Shown here piece by piece: positions 34,019 through 42,888 of a DNA stretch of 64,000 nt. This DNA is from Haloarcula sp. CBA1129 (GTDB taxonomy: Archaea; Halobacteriota; Halobacteria; Halobacteriales; Haloarculaceae). The notes under the pieces are model-generated. The model did not search any database and was not told where the DNA came from. It saw nothing but the letters and a program-made list of their open reading frames with translations. The stretch lies in contig NZ_RKSM01000001.1 of assembly GCF_008729015.1 (NCBI RefSeq), forward strand, positions 682,001 to 746,000. The letters run 5' to 3'. The position numbers and the translations under genes were made by a program. The stretch's first letter is position 1, and the number at the start of each line of letters is the position of its first letter.

Positions 34019-34474
34019 ATGGCAGACCTACAGCTCCGAAGCCCGGCCTTCAGCGACGGCGACCGTATCCCCGAGGAACACGGCTACTCGGCAGCGAACA
34101 CGAACCCCCCGCTGGAGGTGGAGAACGTCCCGTCAGATGCGTCGTCACTTCTCCTCATCGTTGACGACCCGGACGCCGAAGAGCCGGCCGGGAAGGTGTG
34201 GGACCACTGGATTATCTGGAACATCCCGGCCGACATCGGGCAAATTCCGGAGGGCTGGGAGCCCGATGCGGCCACAGAGGGACAAAACGACTTCGGCGAG
34301 GTCGGCTGGGGCGGTCCGAACCCACCGGACCGGGAGCACACGTACCGGTTCCTGCTGTACGCGCTAGATACAACGCTCGACCTCTCCGCGGCAGCAGACA
34401 AGGACGACGTGTACGACGCGGCTAGCGGTCACGTCGTGGAAAAAGCGCAATTAAACGGTACGTATCCAGCGTAA
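34019..34474 (+). CDS. YbhB/YbcL (Raf-kinase-inhibitor-like, PEBP) family protein
   Basis: A 151-residue phosphatidylethanolamine-binding-protein fold. Key blocks are SPAFSDGDRIPEEHGYSAAN (~8-27), SLLLIVDDPDA (~43-53), VWDHWIIWNIPADIG (~60-74) and GWGGPNPPDREHTYRFLLYA (~96-115) with the ligand-pocket residues. Cytoplasmic; the ligand is unknown. Monocistronic, with its start close to the start of the divergent DUF2797 gene. Confidence 0.88.
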   Translation: MADLQLRSPAFSDGDRIPEEHGYSAANTNPPLEVENVPSDASSLLLIVDDPDAEEPAGKVWDHWIIWNIPADIGQIPEGWEPDAATEGQNDFGEVGWGGPNPPDREHTYRFLLYALDTTLDLSAAADKDDVYDAASGHVVEKAQLNGTYPA

Positions 34475-34482
34475 TCCCGCCC

Positions 34483-35409
34483 TCAGAGTTCTTCGAGCAG
34501 TTCGCGGGTCGACTGTCGTACGGCGTCGTCGCTCGACTGTTCTGGCTCCCAGCCCAGCGCCGAGAGCTTGTCGACGGAGAGGCGCATCCGGGGCACGTCG
34601 CCGGTCCAGCCGCGGTCGCCGCCGGTGTACTCGTACTCGGGGTCGATGCCCATCTCGTCGGCGACGATACTGGCGATGCGGTCGACTGATGTGGTCGTCC
34701 GCGTCCCGAGATTGAACACGTTGTGGTCTTTGTCGGCGTGCTCGACAGCGAACAGCATCGCGTCGATGCATTCGGAACTGTGCATGTAGGACTTCTCCTG
34801 ACGGCCGTCGCCGAGAATCGTCAGCGTCGACGGGTCCTCGGTGAGCTTCTCGATGAAGTCCGGAATCACCGCGCCGCGCAGGCGCGGGCCGACGATGTTC
34901 GCAAACCGGAACACCCACGATTGGATGTCGTGGCTGTGGGCGTACGTCGAGACAAGCGACTCCTCGGCGAGTTTCGTCGCGCCGTAGACGCTGATCGGCT
35001 CAAGCGGCGCGTAGTCCTCCGGCGTCGGCCGCGGTGCTTCGCCGTATACCGTGGACGACGACGTAAACACGAGATTTTCGACGCCGACTTCCTGCAGTCG
35101 TTCGAGGATGTTGTACGTGATATCGCTGTTGTCCTCGAACTGGCGACGGGGCGTGTCCGTGTCGACCAGTTTCGACGCCGCTAGATGGACGACGAGGTCG
35201 ACATCGCTCGTGATTGCTTCGGCGACCACATCCGGGTCAGTGAGGTCGCCGTCGAGGTACGTGGCGTCCTCGTGAACCCATTCAGACTGCCCGTTAGATT
35301 CGTTGTCGACGACAGTAACGTCGTTGTTCGAAACGAGGCGTTCGACCAGATGTGACCCGATAAAGCCCGCCCCACCGGTGACGACTATTCGCTTCTCTGA
35401 TACGTCCAT
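34483..35409 (-). CDS. NAD-dependent epimerase/dehydratase (UDP-sugar 4-epimerase-like)
   Basis: A 308-residue extended SDR enzyme. The Rossmann motif VVTGGAGFIGSHL lies at ~9-21, HLAASK near 76-81 and the Ser/Thr-YxxxK catalytic set in VFTSSSTVYGEAP and SVYGATKLAEE (~108-145). It probably epimerises or modifies UDP-hexoses for glycoprotein or exopolysaccharide. The start ATG 35409 is where the Rossmann fold begins; the frame runs further upstream but shows no homology there. It converges on the PEBP gene. Confidence 0.87.
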   Translation of the reverse strand: MDVSEKRIVVTGGAGFIGSHLVERLVSNNDVTVVDNESNGQSEWVHEDATYLDGDLTDPDVVAEAITSDVDLVVHLAASKLVDTDTPRRQFEDNSDITYNILERLQEVGVENLVFTSSSTVYGEAPRPTPEDYAPLEPISVYGATKLAEESLVSTYAHSHDIQSWVFRFANIVGPRLRGAVIPDFIEKLTEDPSTLTILGDGRQEKSYMHSSECIDAMLFAVEHADKDHNVFNLGTRTTTSVDRIASIVADEMGIDPEYEYTGGDRGWTGDVPRMRLSVDKLSALGWEPEQSSDDAVRQSTRELLEEL

Positions 35410-35489
35410 GGTTGCGATGCTTCCCAGTCGAGAAAAAACGTTGTGGTCGCGGCCGATTCCAGTGGAACCCGTACCGGATGACAACGTCG

Positions 35490-35496
35490 TTTTATA
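35490..35496 (+). promoter_or_regulatory. TATA box of the DsbA-like lipoprotein gene
   Basis: TTTTATA is centred about 27 bp before ATG 35519, indicating a leaderless transcript. Confidence 0.65.
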
Positions 35497-35518
35497 GCTT
35501 CCCCTGTGAGAGACGGCT

Positions 35519-36181
35519 ATGACTCGATTCACTCGCCGTGGCGTTCTTTCGGCGACGACTGTTGCCCTCGGCGCGATAGCCGGTTGTTCCGGCGGCAGTT
35601 CGGAAGGGGAGCCGACTGGGAGCGCGGAGACGCCGACCCCTATCCCGGGCCAACCGCTCTCGACGCCAGTGGCTGGCGACCCCGAGGCTGACGTGACGGT
35701 CACGGTGTACGAGGATTACGCCTGTCCACACTGTGCGACCTACTCGGAGTCCGTCTATCCGCAGATTCGCGACGACTACCTCACTGATGGAACCGTTCGC
35801 TACGAGTTCCACGACTTCCCCATTCCGGTCGACGAGACCGCTTCCTGGCAGGCCGCGAGTGCCGCACGCGCCGTTCAGGACAACGCCGGCGACGAAGCCT
35901 ACTTCACCTACTCCGAGCGCCTGTTCGCGAACCAGAATCAACTGGGCCCGGACACCTACGCCGACCTCACCGAGGGACTGGATGTCGACGGCGAGACAGT
36001 CCGTGCGGCCGCGACGGGGGAGCTGTACCGCCCGACAGTGTCCGGGGACCGCGATGCCGGTATGGACCGCGGCGTCTCGGGGACGCCGACCGTGTTCGTC
36101 AACGACGAGCCCGTCGAGTGGAGCGAGATCGCCTACGAGCCGGTTCGGTCGGCTATCGAGGACGCACGGAGCGACGGATGA
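35519..36181 (+). CDS. DsbA-family thioredoxin-fold lipoprotein
   Basis: A 220-residue protein with a Tat signal (TRFTRRGVLSATTVALG), lipobox AIAGC near residue 23, a Ser/Gly/Pro linker, then a thioredoxin fold. The active site is CPHC (EDYACPHCATYSE, ~69-81), and the cis-Pro loop is GVSGTPTVFVNDE near 184-196. It likely forms or isomerises disulphides in exported proteins on the cell surface. Its stop overlaps the start of the aTrm56 gene (ATGA), though the two are functionally unrelated. Confidence 0.9.
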   Translation: MTRFTRRGVLSATTVALGAIAGCSGGSSEGEPTGSAETPTPIPGQPLSTPVAGDPEADVTVTVYEDYACPHCATYSESVYPQIRDDYLTDGTVRYEFHDFPIPVDETASWQAASAARAVQDNAGDEAYFTYSERLFANQNQLGPDTYADLTEGLDVDGETVRAAATGELYRPTVSGDRDAGMDRGVSGTPTVFVNDEPVEWSEIAYEPVRSAIEDARSDG

Positions 36182-36720
36182 AGGACTCGCCGCGGGTAAC
36201 GGTGCTCCGACTGGGCCACCGGCCCGGCCGGGACGAGCGGATGACGACTCACGTTGGCCTGACCGCACGCGCGCTCGGTGCCGACAAGGTCGTGCTTGCA
36301 AACGCCGCCCGGAATCAGGCTGACACCGTTATCGACATCACCGAAAGGTTCGGCGGCCCCTTCGACGTGGCCGCCACCGAGGAGCCAAAGCGGCTCATCC
36401 GCGATTTCGAGGGGCACGTCGTTCACCTGACGATGTACGGCGAACCGGTCCAAGACGTCGAAGACGACGTTCGCGAGGCCCACGCCGAAGACCCGCTGCT
36501 GGTCGTCGTCGGCGCGGAAAAGGTCCCCTTCGAAGTGTACGAACACGCCGACTGGAACGTCGGCGTCACCAACCAGCCACACTCAGAGGTCGCCTCGCTG
36601 GCCGTCTTCCTCGACCGCCTGTTCGAGGGCCGGGAACTCGACCGCGAATGGGAGAACCCCGACAGGGTAGTCGTTCCACAGGAGACCGGCAAGCGAGTCG
36701 TCGACCCCGACGAGGAGTGA
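36178..36720 (+). CDS. tRNA (cytidine(56)-2'-O)-methyltransferase aTrm56
   Basis: A 180-residue SPOUT-class methyltransferase. Conserved blocks are VTVLRLGHRPGRDERMTTHV (~7-26), LTARALGADKVVLAN (~28-42), VVHLTMYGEPV (~81-91), LLVVVGAEKVPFEVYEHADW (~104-123) and the knot loop VTNQPHSEVASLAVFLDRL (~127-145). It methylates C56 ribose in the tRNA T-loop, an archaea-specific modification. Start ATG 36178 overlaps the previous stop. Confidence 0.9.
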   Translation: MKDSPRVTVLRLGHRPGRDERMTTHVGLTARALGADKVVLANAARNQADTVIDITERFGGPFDVAATEEPKRLIRDFEGHVVHLTMYGEPVQDVEDDVREAHAEDPLLVVVGAEKVPFEVYEHADWNVGVTNQPHSEVASLAVFLDRLFEGRELDREWENPDRVVVPQETGKRVVDPDEE

Positions 36721-36745
36721 TACCCACGCAGTTGTGCCGCGGACC

Positions 36746-36751
36746 TTTTAT
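36746..36751 (+). promoter_or_regulatory. TATA box of the sulfatase-fold gene
   Basis: TTTTAT lies 25-30 bp before ATG 36776 and selects that ATG over an upstream in-frame codon at 36734. Confidence 0.6.
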
Positions 36752-36775
36752 CCCTCGACGCTAACTGTGGCGCAG

Positions 36776-38128
36776 ATGTCGCGTCACAACGTGTTGGTCG
36801 TCGTCGCTGACAGTCTCCGCGCCCGGAACACCTCCGTCTTGGGCTATCGGCGGGAGACCACGCCTTTCCTCGACGCCTTCGCCGAGGAGGCGACGGTGTA
36901 CACGCAGGCCCGCAGCCCGAGCAACTGGACCGTCCCCAGCCACGTCAGCATGTTCACAGGTCACGAGGTCCACGAACACGGCGTCGACCACACCGCCAGA
37001 CTCGACGCCGGCCATAGCATCTTCGAGGAGTTGGCTGAAGCGGGCTACGACACGGGATTGTTCTCCGACAATCCGTTCCTGACCGACCACGAATCTGGGC
37101 TCGACGAGGTGTTTCAGACGGCCGTCGGCTCGCCCGAGCAGTACGACTCGGAATACGAGACGAACGGCTCGCTGGGCGACTGGCCCAACGGCTTCTGGTA
37201 CGCCGACCGAACGCTACAGTGGATCGACGAGCGTGAGAGCGAGTGGGCCGCCTGCATCAACCTGATGGACACCCACCGCCCGTACGAACCACTCGCCGAG
37301 TACGATGAATGGAGCGACAAGCGCTCCCGCGAACTACAGGAGTCGATGGGGTTCAAGTGGCACTGGGAGTTCCTTTCGGGGAATCTGTCGCTTGGCTTTG
37401 CGAGCATTCTCGAACAGATATACGACGGCGCGGTCCGGCAGGCCGACGCCATCTTCGAGACCCTGATCCGCGGACTGGACGAGCAGGGCGTCCTCGACGA
37501 TACGCTGGTCGTCTTCGCCGGCGACCACGGCGAGGGGTTCGGCGAACCGACAGCGATCCCGGCAGAGCCGCCGGCCGTCAGCCACCGGATCGGAACCCAC
37601 GACACCATGTACCACGTCCCGCTCGTCGTCCGTGCCCCCGGCCAGCGGCACGGTCACCGCGTCATGGACTTGGCGACGCTCAGCCGGTTCCCCGACGCAG
37701 TCCGCGAAATTGCACTGGGCGAAGGCCACACGGACGGCCCGGCGTTTGCTTCGCCAGACGGGACCGTCGTCGCGTCTCAGGCCCCCATCGGTCCGGCAAT
37801 GCGCGAGGAAGCCGAACGGATCTGTGGTGACGCTGAACCGTTTGCAAAGCACGCCCGACTGGTCTACCATGATCGGCCCGGCGACGAGGTTCGAAAACGG
37901 GCGGCGTGGGGCGATAGCGCCCGCGAGTCGGTCATCAAGGGCTGTGGCGGGACGGCCGAAGACCACGATATCGACGCGGCAGCCATCCGGAACCACTTCG
38001 ACAGCGACCGGTACGCCGACGTGGATATCGCGACGCCGCTTGAGGGCTACACTGAGTTCGAGAACGCGTCCGACACACAGTTCGCTGACGATCTCGACGA
38101 GCGACTGGAGGCGCTAGGCTACAAATGA
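36776..38128 (+). CDS. Sulfatase-fold (alkaline-phosphatase superfamily) protein
   Basis: A 450-residue protein. The N-terminal metal-ligand block VLVVVADSLRARNTSVLGYR is followed by SNWTVPSHVSMFTGHEVHEHG. The position of the formylglycine precursor in true sulfatases (Cys/Ser-x-Pro) is Thr here (T-V-P-S), as in many haloarchaeal paralogues. A second metal block FAGDHGEGFGE lies near residue 244. It may act as a phosphotransferase or phosphodiesterase rather than a sulfatase. No signal peptide is visible, so the active site is probably cytoplasmic. DHFR follows with an ATGA overlap. Confidence 0.82.
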   Translation: MSRHNVLVVVADSLRARNTSVLGYRRETTPFLDAFAEEATVYTQARSPSNWTVPSHVSMFTGHEVHEHGVDHTARLDAGHSIFEELAEAGYDTGLFSDNPFLTDHESGLDEVFQTAVGSPEQYDSEYETNGSLGDWPNGFWYADRTLQWIDERESEWAACINLMDTHRPYEPLAEYDEWSDKRSRELQESMGFKWHWEFLSGNLSLGFASILEQIYDGAVRQADAIFETLIRGLDEQGVLDDTLVVFAGDHGEGFGEPTAIPAEPPAVSHRIGTHDTMYHVPLVVRAPGQRHGHRVMDLATLSRFPDAVREIALGEGHTDGPAFASPDGTVVASQAPIGPAMREEAERICGDAEPFAKHARLVYHDRPGDEVRKRAAWGDSARESVIKGCGGTAEDHDIDAAAIRNHFDSDRYADVDIATPLEGYTEFENASDTQFADDLDERLEALGYK

Positions 38129-38682
38129 CAACGATACCCGACACCGAACTGGTCCTCGTGGTCGCCGCCGACGAAAACAACGTCATCGGTCTGGACGGCG
38201 GCGTCCCATGGCACTACCCAGAGGACGTTCGACAGTACAAGCACCGCATCGCAGGGCACCCTGTCATCCTCGGTCGACGGACGTTCGATTCGATGGACCC
38301 GCTCACGGACTGTTATACCGTCGTCCTGACGAGCGACGACAGCCGAAGCGCCGAGTCAGAGACTGTCGAGTACGCCACAAATCCCCGGATAGCGGTCGAC
38401 GCCGCCGCCCGCGCCGGCGCGACCGAGGCCGTTGCCGGCGACGGCACTGGAGCGAATGACTCGCCGCCCGTCACCTACGTCATCGGCGGCGAGGCGGTGT
38501 ACGACCTGTTCCTCCCGTTTGCCGGCCGGGTGTTCCTCAGCCGTATCCACGAACGCAACGAGGGGGACCGATACTTCCCGGATCTGGGTGCGGAGTGGAC
38601 GGAGCTGTCCCGGGAGTCGTACGAGGGGTTCGACGTCATCGAATACGAGCAGGCGTCGCCACGGCCGCTCGATGACCTCTGA
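38125..38682 (+). CDS. folA: Dihydrofolate reductase
   Basis: A 185-residue DHFR, slightly longer than the usual ~160. Conserved features are LVVAADENNVIGLDGGVPWH (~11-30), the active-site acid region YPEDVRQYKH, HPVILGRRTFDSM (NADPH loop), and YVIGGEAVYDLFLPF (~114-128). The insertion near 85-110 is Ala/Asp/Gly-rich and typically halophilic. It makes tetrahydrofolate with NADPH. Coupled to the preceding gene by ATGA overlap. Confidence 0.93.
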   Translation: MTTIPDTELVLVVAADENNVIGLDGGVPWHYPEDVRQYKHRIAGHPVILGRRTFDSMDPLTDCYTVVLTSDDSRSAESETVEYATNPRIAVDAAARAGATEAVAGDGTGANDSPPVTYVIGGEAVYDLFLPFAGRVFLSRIHERNEGDRYFPDLGAEWTELSRESYEGFDVIEYEQASPRPLDDL

Positions 38683-38780
38683 CCGTCCGTCAGCGAGGGC
38701 GATCCTCTGTAACTGTCTGTGGCCTGAAAACCACAGCTGTTAAAGTAATTCAAATGACTACTATCCTGCAACAGCTCGCG

Positions 38781-39032
38781 ATGCTAGACAAAATCAAAGA
38801 ATCCGTCTCGGATGTACTCTCGGGTGGGAAGCGGCAGTCTGACAACGGACCACGGAACGGAACAGTGACCGAGAACCGCGTTCAGGCTGGCTCTGTCGGC
38901 GACGACGGCGCGGACGCAGCCGACGAACCTGAATCGAATCTCTACGAGTGCCCCTCCTGTGACGCTGTTTTCGTCGCTATCGACAAAGAGACCTGCGCCT
39001 CCTGTCGGACCCCAGTCGAGCGAATCGAATAG
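38781..39032 (+). CDS. Small zinc-ribbon protein
   Basis: An 83-residue protein: an N-terminal helix (MLDKIKESVSDVLSGG), an acidic flexible middle, and a C-terminal four-cysteine zinc ribbon (YECPSCDAVFVAIDKE followed by TCASCRTPVE). An in-frame ATG at 38754 is an alternative start; the internal ATG gives the more natural start. Function unknown; small single zinc-ribbon proteins are abundant in haloarchaea. Confidence 0.65.
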   Translation: MLDKIKESVSDVLSGGKRQSDNGPRNGTVTENRVQAGSVGDDGADAADEPESNLYECPSCDAVFVAIDKETCASCRTPVERIE

Positions 39033-39204
39033 CCGGGTCTGTGGCGGTGCAGTCAGCGTTTCCGGTACTGGAAGCAGGTCCGAACGGGACAGCTACTTGC
39101 CGTGGGTAGCCGCTGCGGGCAGGCAAGGCGGGGTTCCACAGCCTTATCGGCACGATCATGCCTGCGGCCCCAGCGTCACTGTTCGAGGGAGGACGACCCG
39201 ATGG

Positions 39205-39210
39205 TTTTAA
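39205..39210 (+). promoter_or_regulatory. TATA box of tfe
   Basis: TTTTAA lies 27-32 bp before ATG 39237, supporting a leaderless tfe transcript and excluding an upstream GTG at 39228. Confidence 0.6.
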
Positions 39211-39236
39211 CCACGTGACTCCCGGATGTGCGGGTA

Positions 39237-39767
39237 ATGGCTTTTGAGGAACTCTTGGAGGACCCCGTCATACAGAAGTACCTCCACGAGCTGGTCGGAC
39301 CGAAAGGGATGCCGGTCGCCGCCGCGCCGCCGGACGGCGAAGTGACCGACGAGGAACTGGCCGAGGAGCTCGGACTCGAACTGAACGACGTACGCAGAGC
39401 GCTGTTTATCCTCTACGAGAACGACCTCGCGACCTATCGTCGGCTCCGCGACGAGGACTCCGGATGGCTCACGTACCTCTGGACGTTCCAGTACGAGAAA
39501 ATCCCCGAACAACTGCAAGAGGAGATGCACCGCCTGCTTGATGGCCTCGAAGAGCGCCGCGAGTACGAGCGTGAAAACGAGTTCTACCTCTGTGAACACT
39601 GCGGCATCCGCTTCGAGTTCGGCGAGGCGATGGAGTTCGGCTTCGACTGCCCCGAATGTGGTAATCAGGTCGAAACAATGGAGAACACCCGTCTCGTCAC
39701 CGCGATGGAGAATCGCCTCGAAGAACTCAGAGACGAACTGAACGCTGACGTGGACGTGGAAGCCTGA
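39237..39767 (+). CDS. tfe: Transcription initiation factor TFE (TFIIE-alpha homologue)
   Basis: A 176-residue basal transcription factor. An N-terminal extended winged helix (~1-85; [34 protein letters not shown]) is followed by a coiled linker and a C-terminal zinc ribbon (YLCEHCGIRF and FDCPECGNQ; two CxxC pairs). It stabilises the open promoter complex with TBP, TFB and RNA polymerase. The next gene (DUF2110) starts on the last base of the tfe stop codon. Confidence 0.95.
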   Translation: MAFEELLEDPVIQKYLHELVGPKGMPVAAAPPDGEVTDEELAEELGLELNDVRRALFILYENDLATYRRLRDEDSGWLTYLWTFQYEKIPEQLQEEMHRLLDGLEERREYERENEFYLCEHCGIRFEFGEAMEFGFDCPECGNQVETMENTRLVTAMENRLEELRDELNADVDVEA

Positions 39768-40438
39768 TGGTCGTTCTCGGTACAAAAGTGTACGTCGCCG
39801 GCGACGCCCGGGACCGTACGCTCGACGGACTGCGCTCGATGGTCGGCAACGAACTCGGCGACCTCGACGTAGAGTACGATATCAGTCTTCGGGACGACGA
39901 GTTCCCGTCAGTGACCATCGACGGCCCCGACGAGACCGTCGCGAGGAACCTCCTCCGTGAGGAGTTCGGCGAGATGGTCGCCGACCACGAGGACGGCGAG
40001 ACGTACGTCGGGACTCTCGATAGCTGGGACGAGGACGGGTTCGTCCTCGATGTCGGCTTCGGGCAGACGGTCCGGATTCCGGCCGACCAGCTCGGTCTCG
40101 GACAGGGGACACCCAGCCAGATCCGCAAACGGTTCGGACTGGTCCAGCATCTCCCGCTCCGTTTCGTCGCTGGTGACCCTGCAAGCCTCGCTGAGGTCGA
40201 GCAGGACCGCCTCTACGAGTGGACCCGTGGCAACGGCCGTATCAACGCAAACAGCGTCACACGCTCCGAGGCGCGGGCGACAGTCAACCGCGCCGGCCAC
40301 GCACAGGACATCGTCACCGTCGAACGCATCGGCCTGTTAGAACAGAGCATCATCTGCAACCCGGACACCGATCCGCCGGGGCTGCTCGCCGACATCGGGC
40401 AGTACATGCCGTCGGAGCTGCTGGCAATCGTGCCCTGA
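39767..40438 (+). CDS. DUF2110 family protein
   Basis: A 223-residue protein beginning VVLGTKVYVAGDARDRTLDG and ending in IICNPDTDPPGLLADIGQYM. This matches DUF2110, an archaeal family with a conserved link to tfe. It is coupled to tfe by a 1-bp overlap (TGATG). A central segment, GFVLDVGFGQTVRIPADQLG, looks like an S1/OB-type beta strand region. A role in transcription or RNA metabolism is inferred from this context only. Confidence 0.85.
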   Translation: MVVLGTKVYVAGDARDRTLDGLRSMVGNELGDLDVEYDISLRDDEFPSVTIDGPDETVARNLLREEFGEMVADHEDGETYVGTLDSWDEDGFVLDVGFGQTVRIPADQLGLGQGTPSQIRKRFGLVQHLPLRFVAGDPASLAEVEQDRLYEWTRGNGRINANSVTRSEARATVNRAGHAQDIVTVERIGLLEQSIICNPDTDPPGLLADIGQYMPSELLAIVP

Positions 40439-40448
40439 CTTTCGAGCT

Positions 40449-41231
40449 ATGAAACGCCGCCACCTCCTGTTGGTCGCCGTTCTCGCACTGGTCGCCCTCT
40501 CGGGCTGTACCGGCTTCTTCGGCTCCGAAGAGGTCGACCCGGAGCGGCTGAACGAGAACGCGAGCTACGACTGGAACACTTCGACCGACGGGACAATCGT
40601 CATCGAGGAGTCGAAATACACTGCCGTCTACGCCATCGAAAACGAGACGGCGTTCGACGTGTACACCGTTGACGGCCTCGGGCGCGAGCGGAGCGTTCCC
40701 ATCAGTGCGCTTCGGTTCAGATACGACAACGGGACGGTCGTTAGCGCCGCCAACTCTTCGCTGAGTGCTTCGGAGAGCCGCCAGCGGACCACCGTTAATT
40801 TCTCGGGGAACGTCTCCGGACAGGTGGGGTACTCGGTCGCTCGGACCGGCAAGCGATTTGGCTCCCCGACGCTGGTTGAGGACAGCTCGTACACAGTCGT
40901 GCTCCCGCCTAACACCGGGGCCGGTATCCCCTTCCTCTCGCGAATCAGCCCGGGCGGGTACGAGTCCGAAACCGTCGACGGCCAGCAGGTCATCCGCTGG
41001 GACGAGGTGACCTCCGACCAGATCGTTGTCCGGTACTACCTCGACCGCGACCTGTGGCTGTTCGGCGGCCTATCGGCCATCGGCGTCGTCATCGGCGTTG
41101 TGGGGACGCTGTACTACTACCGACAGCTACAGGCGGTCATTCGCCGGCGCAAGGAGGCCGGTATCGACCTCGAAGAGGACGACGGTGACGACGACCCGCG
41201 GGACCGCGGCCCGCCACCGGGGATGCGCTGA
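40449..41231 (+). CDS. DUF5803-like membrane lipoprotein
   Basis: A 260-residue protein. A Sec-type signal (KRRHLLLVAVLALVALSGC) contains a lipobox with Cys20. An extracellular domain with several N-glycosylation sequons (NAS, NTS, NSS, NFS, NVS) follows. One transmembrane helix lies near the C-terminus (~198-221, LWLFGGLSAIGVVIGVVGTL) and a charged cytoplasmic tail (EEDDGDDDPRDRG) ends it. It follows DUF2110 by 10 bp and may be co-transcribed with tfe. Function unknown. Confidence 0.75.
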   Translation: MKRRHLLLVAVLALVALSGCTGFFGSEEVDPERLNENASYDWNTSTDGTIVIEESKYTAVYAIENETAFDVYTVDGLGRERSVPISALRFRYDNGTVVSAANSSLSASESRQRTTVNFSGNVSGQVGYSVARTGKRFGSPTLVEDSSYTVVLPPNTGAGIPFLSRISPGGYESETVDGQQVIRWDEVTSDQIVVRYYLDRDLWLFGGLSAIGVVIGVVGTLYYYRQLQAVIRRRKEAGIDLEEDDGDDDPRDRGPPPGMR

Positions 41232-41312
41232 GGCCGGTTCGAAAGCGAATTCGGGCCCGTTTCGCAGACGCTAACCGGGTCACTTTTTCGGGTCGGGCGT
41301 GCACACACGGCT

Positions 41313-42152
41313 ATGAGCAACGGGTGGTTCGCCGGGCTGGACCCGGACGACGATGCGGCCGCTGTCGAACAGATAGAGGCCGGGCGAGCCGACACACCGG
41401 AGGACTGGCCACAGCAGGCCGTCGAGGCGGGGTTCGCTGACGACGAAGCGGCCTACTACGACCGCCTCCACGAGGTGACGATGGCGGCCACCAGCGCGGC
41501 GGTCGCCGAACAGGAGGGCGCTGACGACCAGCAGCTCGTGCATGCGGTGCGGGCGATGGCCGACTGCGAGCGGACGGCGAACGAGCTCGCCGAGCGGGTC
41601 GCCGAATGGGGCGGAAGCCGACACGGTGACAGTGGAAGCGGCGTCGAGTACGCCCGCTCGCTGGTCGACCGGGACGACGAGGACGAGGGGGACACCGCTC
41701 TCCGGTCGCTCGCAGAGCAGACGGCCGAACTGGCCGATGAAGCGGACTCGCTTCGGGCATACATCGAACGGACTGCGCCTGCTGTCGCGCCGAACCTCTC
41801 GATGCTGGCCGGGCCAGTGCTTGCAGCCCGCCTGATTTCGCTGGCCGGCGGCCTCGAAGCCTTGGCGAAGAAACCGAGCGGGACGGTGCAGGTGCTGGGG
41901 GCCGAGGACGCGCTATTCGCCCACCTCAAAGGGAATGCGCCGTCGCCGAAACACGGCGTCATCTTCACCCACGCGTACGTCCGTGGGACCCGCCGAGAGG
42001 ACCGCGGATCGGCTGCGCGAGCGTTCGCCGGCAAGCTCTCTATCGCCGCGCGCGTCGACCACTACAGCGGCGACCGCCGGCCGGAACTGCAGGCGGAGCT
42101 CGACGAACGCATCGAACGAATTCAGGCACGGGCCGAGGAGGGCGACGAATGA
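41313..42152 (+). CDS. nop5: Nop5/Nop56-family C/D box RNP protein
   Basis: A 279-residue protein, shorter than typical archaeal Nop5 (~380 aa). The C-terminal NOP domain is clear: VAPNLSMLAGPVLAARLISL (~152-171), GGLEALAKKPSGTVQVLGAE and HGVIFTHAYV (~214-223), the signature that binds L7Ae-kink-turn RNA. The middle is a helical coiled-coil region. It scaffolds fibrillarin on guide RNAs for 2'-O-methylation of rRNA and tRNA. Its stop overlaps the fibrillarin start (ATGA). Confidence 0.93.
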   Translation: MSNGWFAGLDPDDDAAAVEQIEAGRADTPEDWPQQAVEAGFADDEAAYYDRLHEVTMAATSAAVAEQEGADDQQLVHAVRAMADCERTANELAERVAEWGGSRHGDSGSGVEYARSLVDRDDEDEGDTALRSLAEQTAELADEADSLRAYIERTAPAVAPNLSMLAGPVLAARLISLAGGLEALAKKPSGTVQVLGAEDALFAHLKGNAPSPKHGVIFTHAYVRGTRREDRGSAARAFAGKLSIAARVDHYSGDRRPELQAELDERIERIQARAEEGDE

Positions 42153-42781
42153 CGCTCCCGACTGGCGTCGAGCGCCACGACTTCGGCGGCGAGACAAGCC
42201 TCGCTACGCAGGGACAACCAGTGTACGGCGAGCGGACGGACGATGACTGGCGGCGGTGGGACCCCCATCGCTCGAAGCTCGGCGCGATGCTTGAACAGGG
42301 AATGGAGACCGGCCTTGACGGTGGCGAGACCGTGTTGTACCTCGGTGCGGCGGCCGGAACGACTGTGAGTCACGTTGCTGATTTCGGCGGCCCGACCTAC
42401 GCCGTCGAGTTCGCGCCCCGCCCGGTCCGGGAACTGCTGGACGCGGCGGAGAGCCGGCAGAACCTCTTCCCACTGCTCAAGGACGCGCGCAAGCCCGAGA
42501 GCTATGCCCACGTCGTCGAACCGGTCGATGTCGTCGTGCAGGACGTGGCGACCAGAGGTCAGGCCCGAGTCGCAGCGCTCAACAAGCAGTTCCTGACCGA
42601 TGACGGGCGGCTTCTCGCAGCTATCAAAGCCAGAAGCGAGGACGTGACCGCCGAACCCGACGACGTGTTTGACAGCGTGCGCGAGGAACTCAGTTCGACG
42701 TACGAACTGCTTGAGACGGCGCGGCTGGACCCGTTCCACGAGGACCATCTCGGTATCGTTGCCCGGCCCCGTGAAGACTGA
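42149..42781 (+). CDS. flpA: Fibrillarin-like rRNA/tRNA 2'-O-methyltransferase
   Basis: A 210-residue SAM-dependent methyltransferase. WRRWDPHRSKLGAMLEQG (~34-51), the SAM-binding loop VLYLGAAAGTTVSHVADF (~62-79), YAVEFAPRPVRELL and PVDVVVQDVA (~125-134) are diagnostic of fibrillarin. It is the catalytic subunit of the C/D box RNP, coupled to nop5 by translational overlap. Start ATG 42149. Confidence 0.95.
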   Translation: MTLPTGVERHDFGGETSLATQGQPVYGERTDDDWRRWDPHRSKLGAMLEQGMETGLDGGETVLYLGAAAGTTVSHVADFGGPTYAVEFAPRPVRELLDAAESRQNLFPLLKDARKPESYAHVVEPVDVVVQDVATRGQARVAALNKQFLTDDGRLLAAIKARSEDVTAEPDDVFDSVREELSSTYELLETARLDPFHEDHLGIVARPRED

Positions 42782-42888
42782 CTGGGGACGCCCTGTTCAC
42801 ACGACTGACACCAGATTGGAATCCAGTTGTGTGGGCCGAGCGGGCGGGGACGGAAGGCTTTAGCGGGTCGATTCCGATGTGCTGATTA

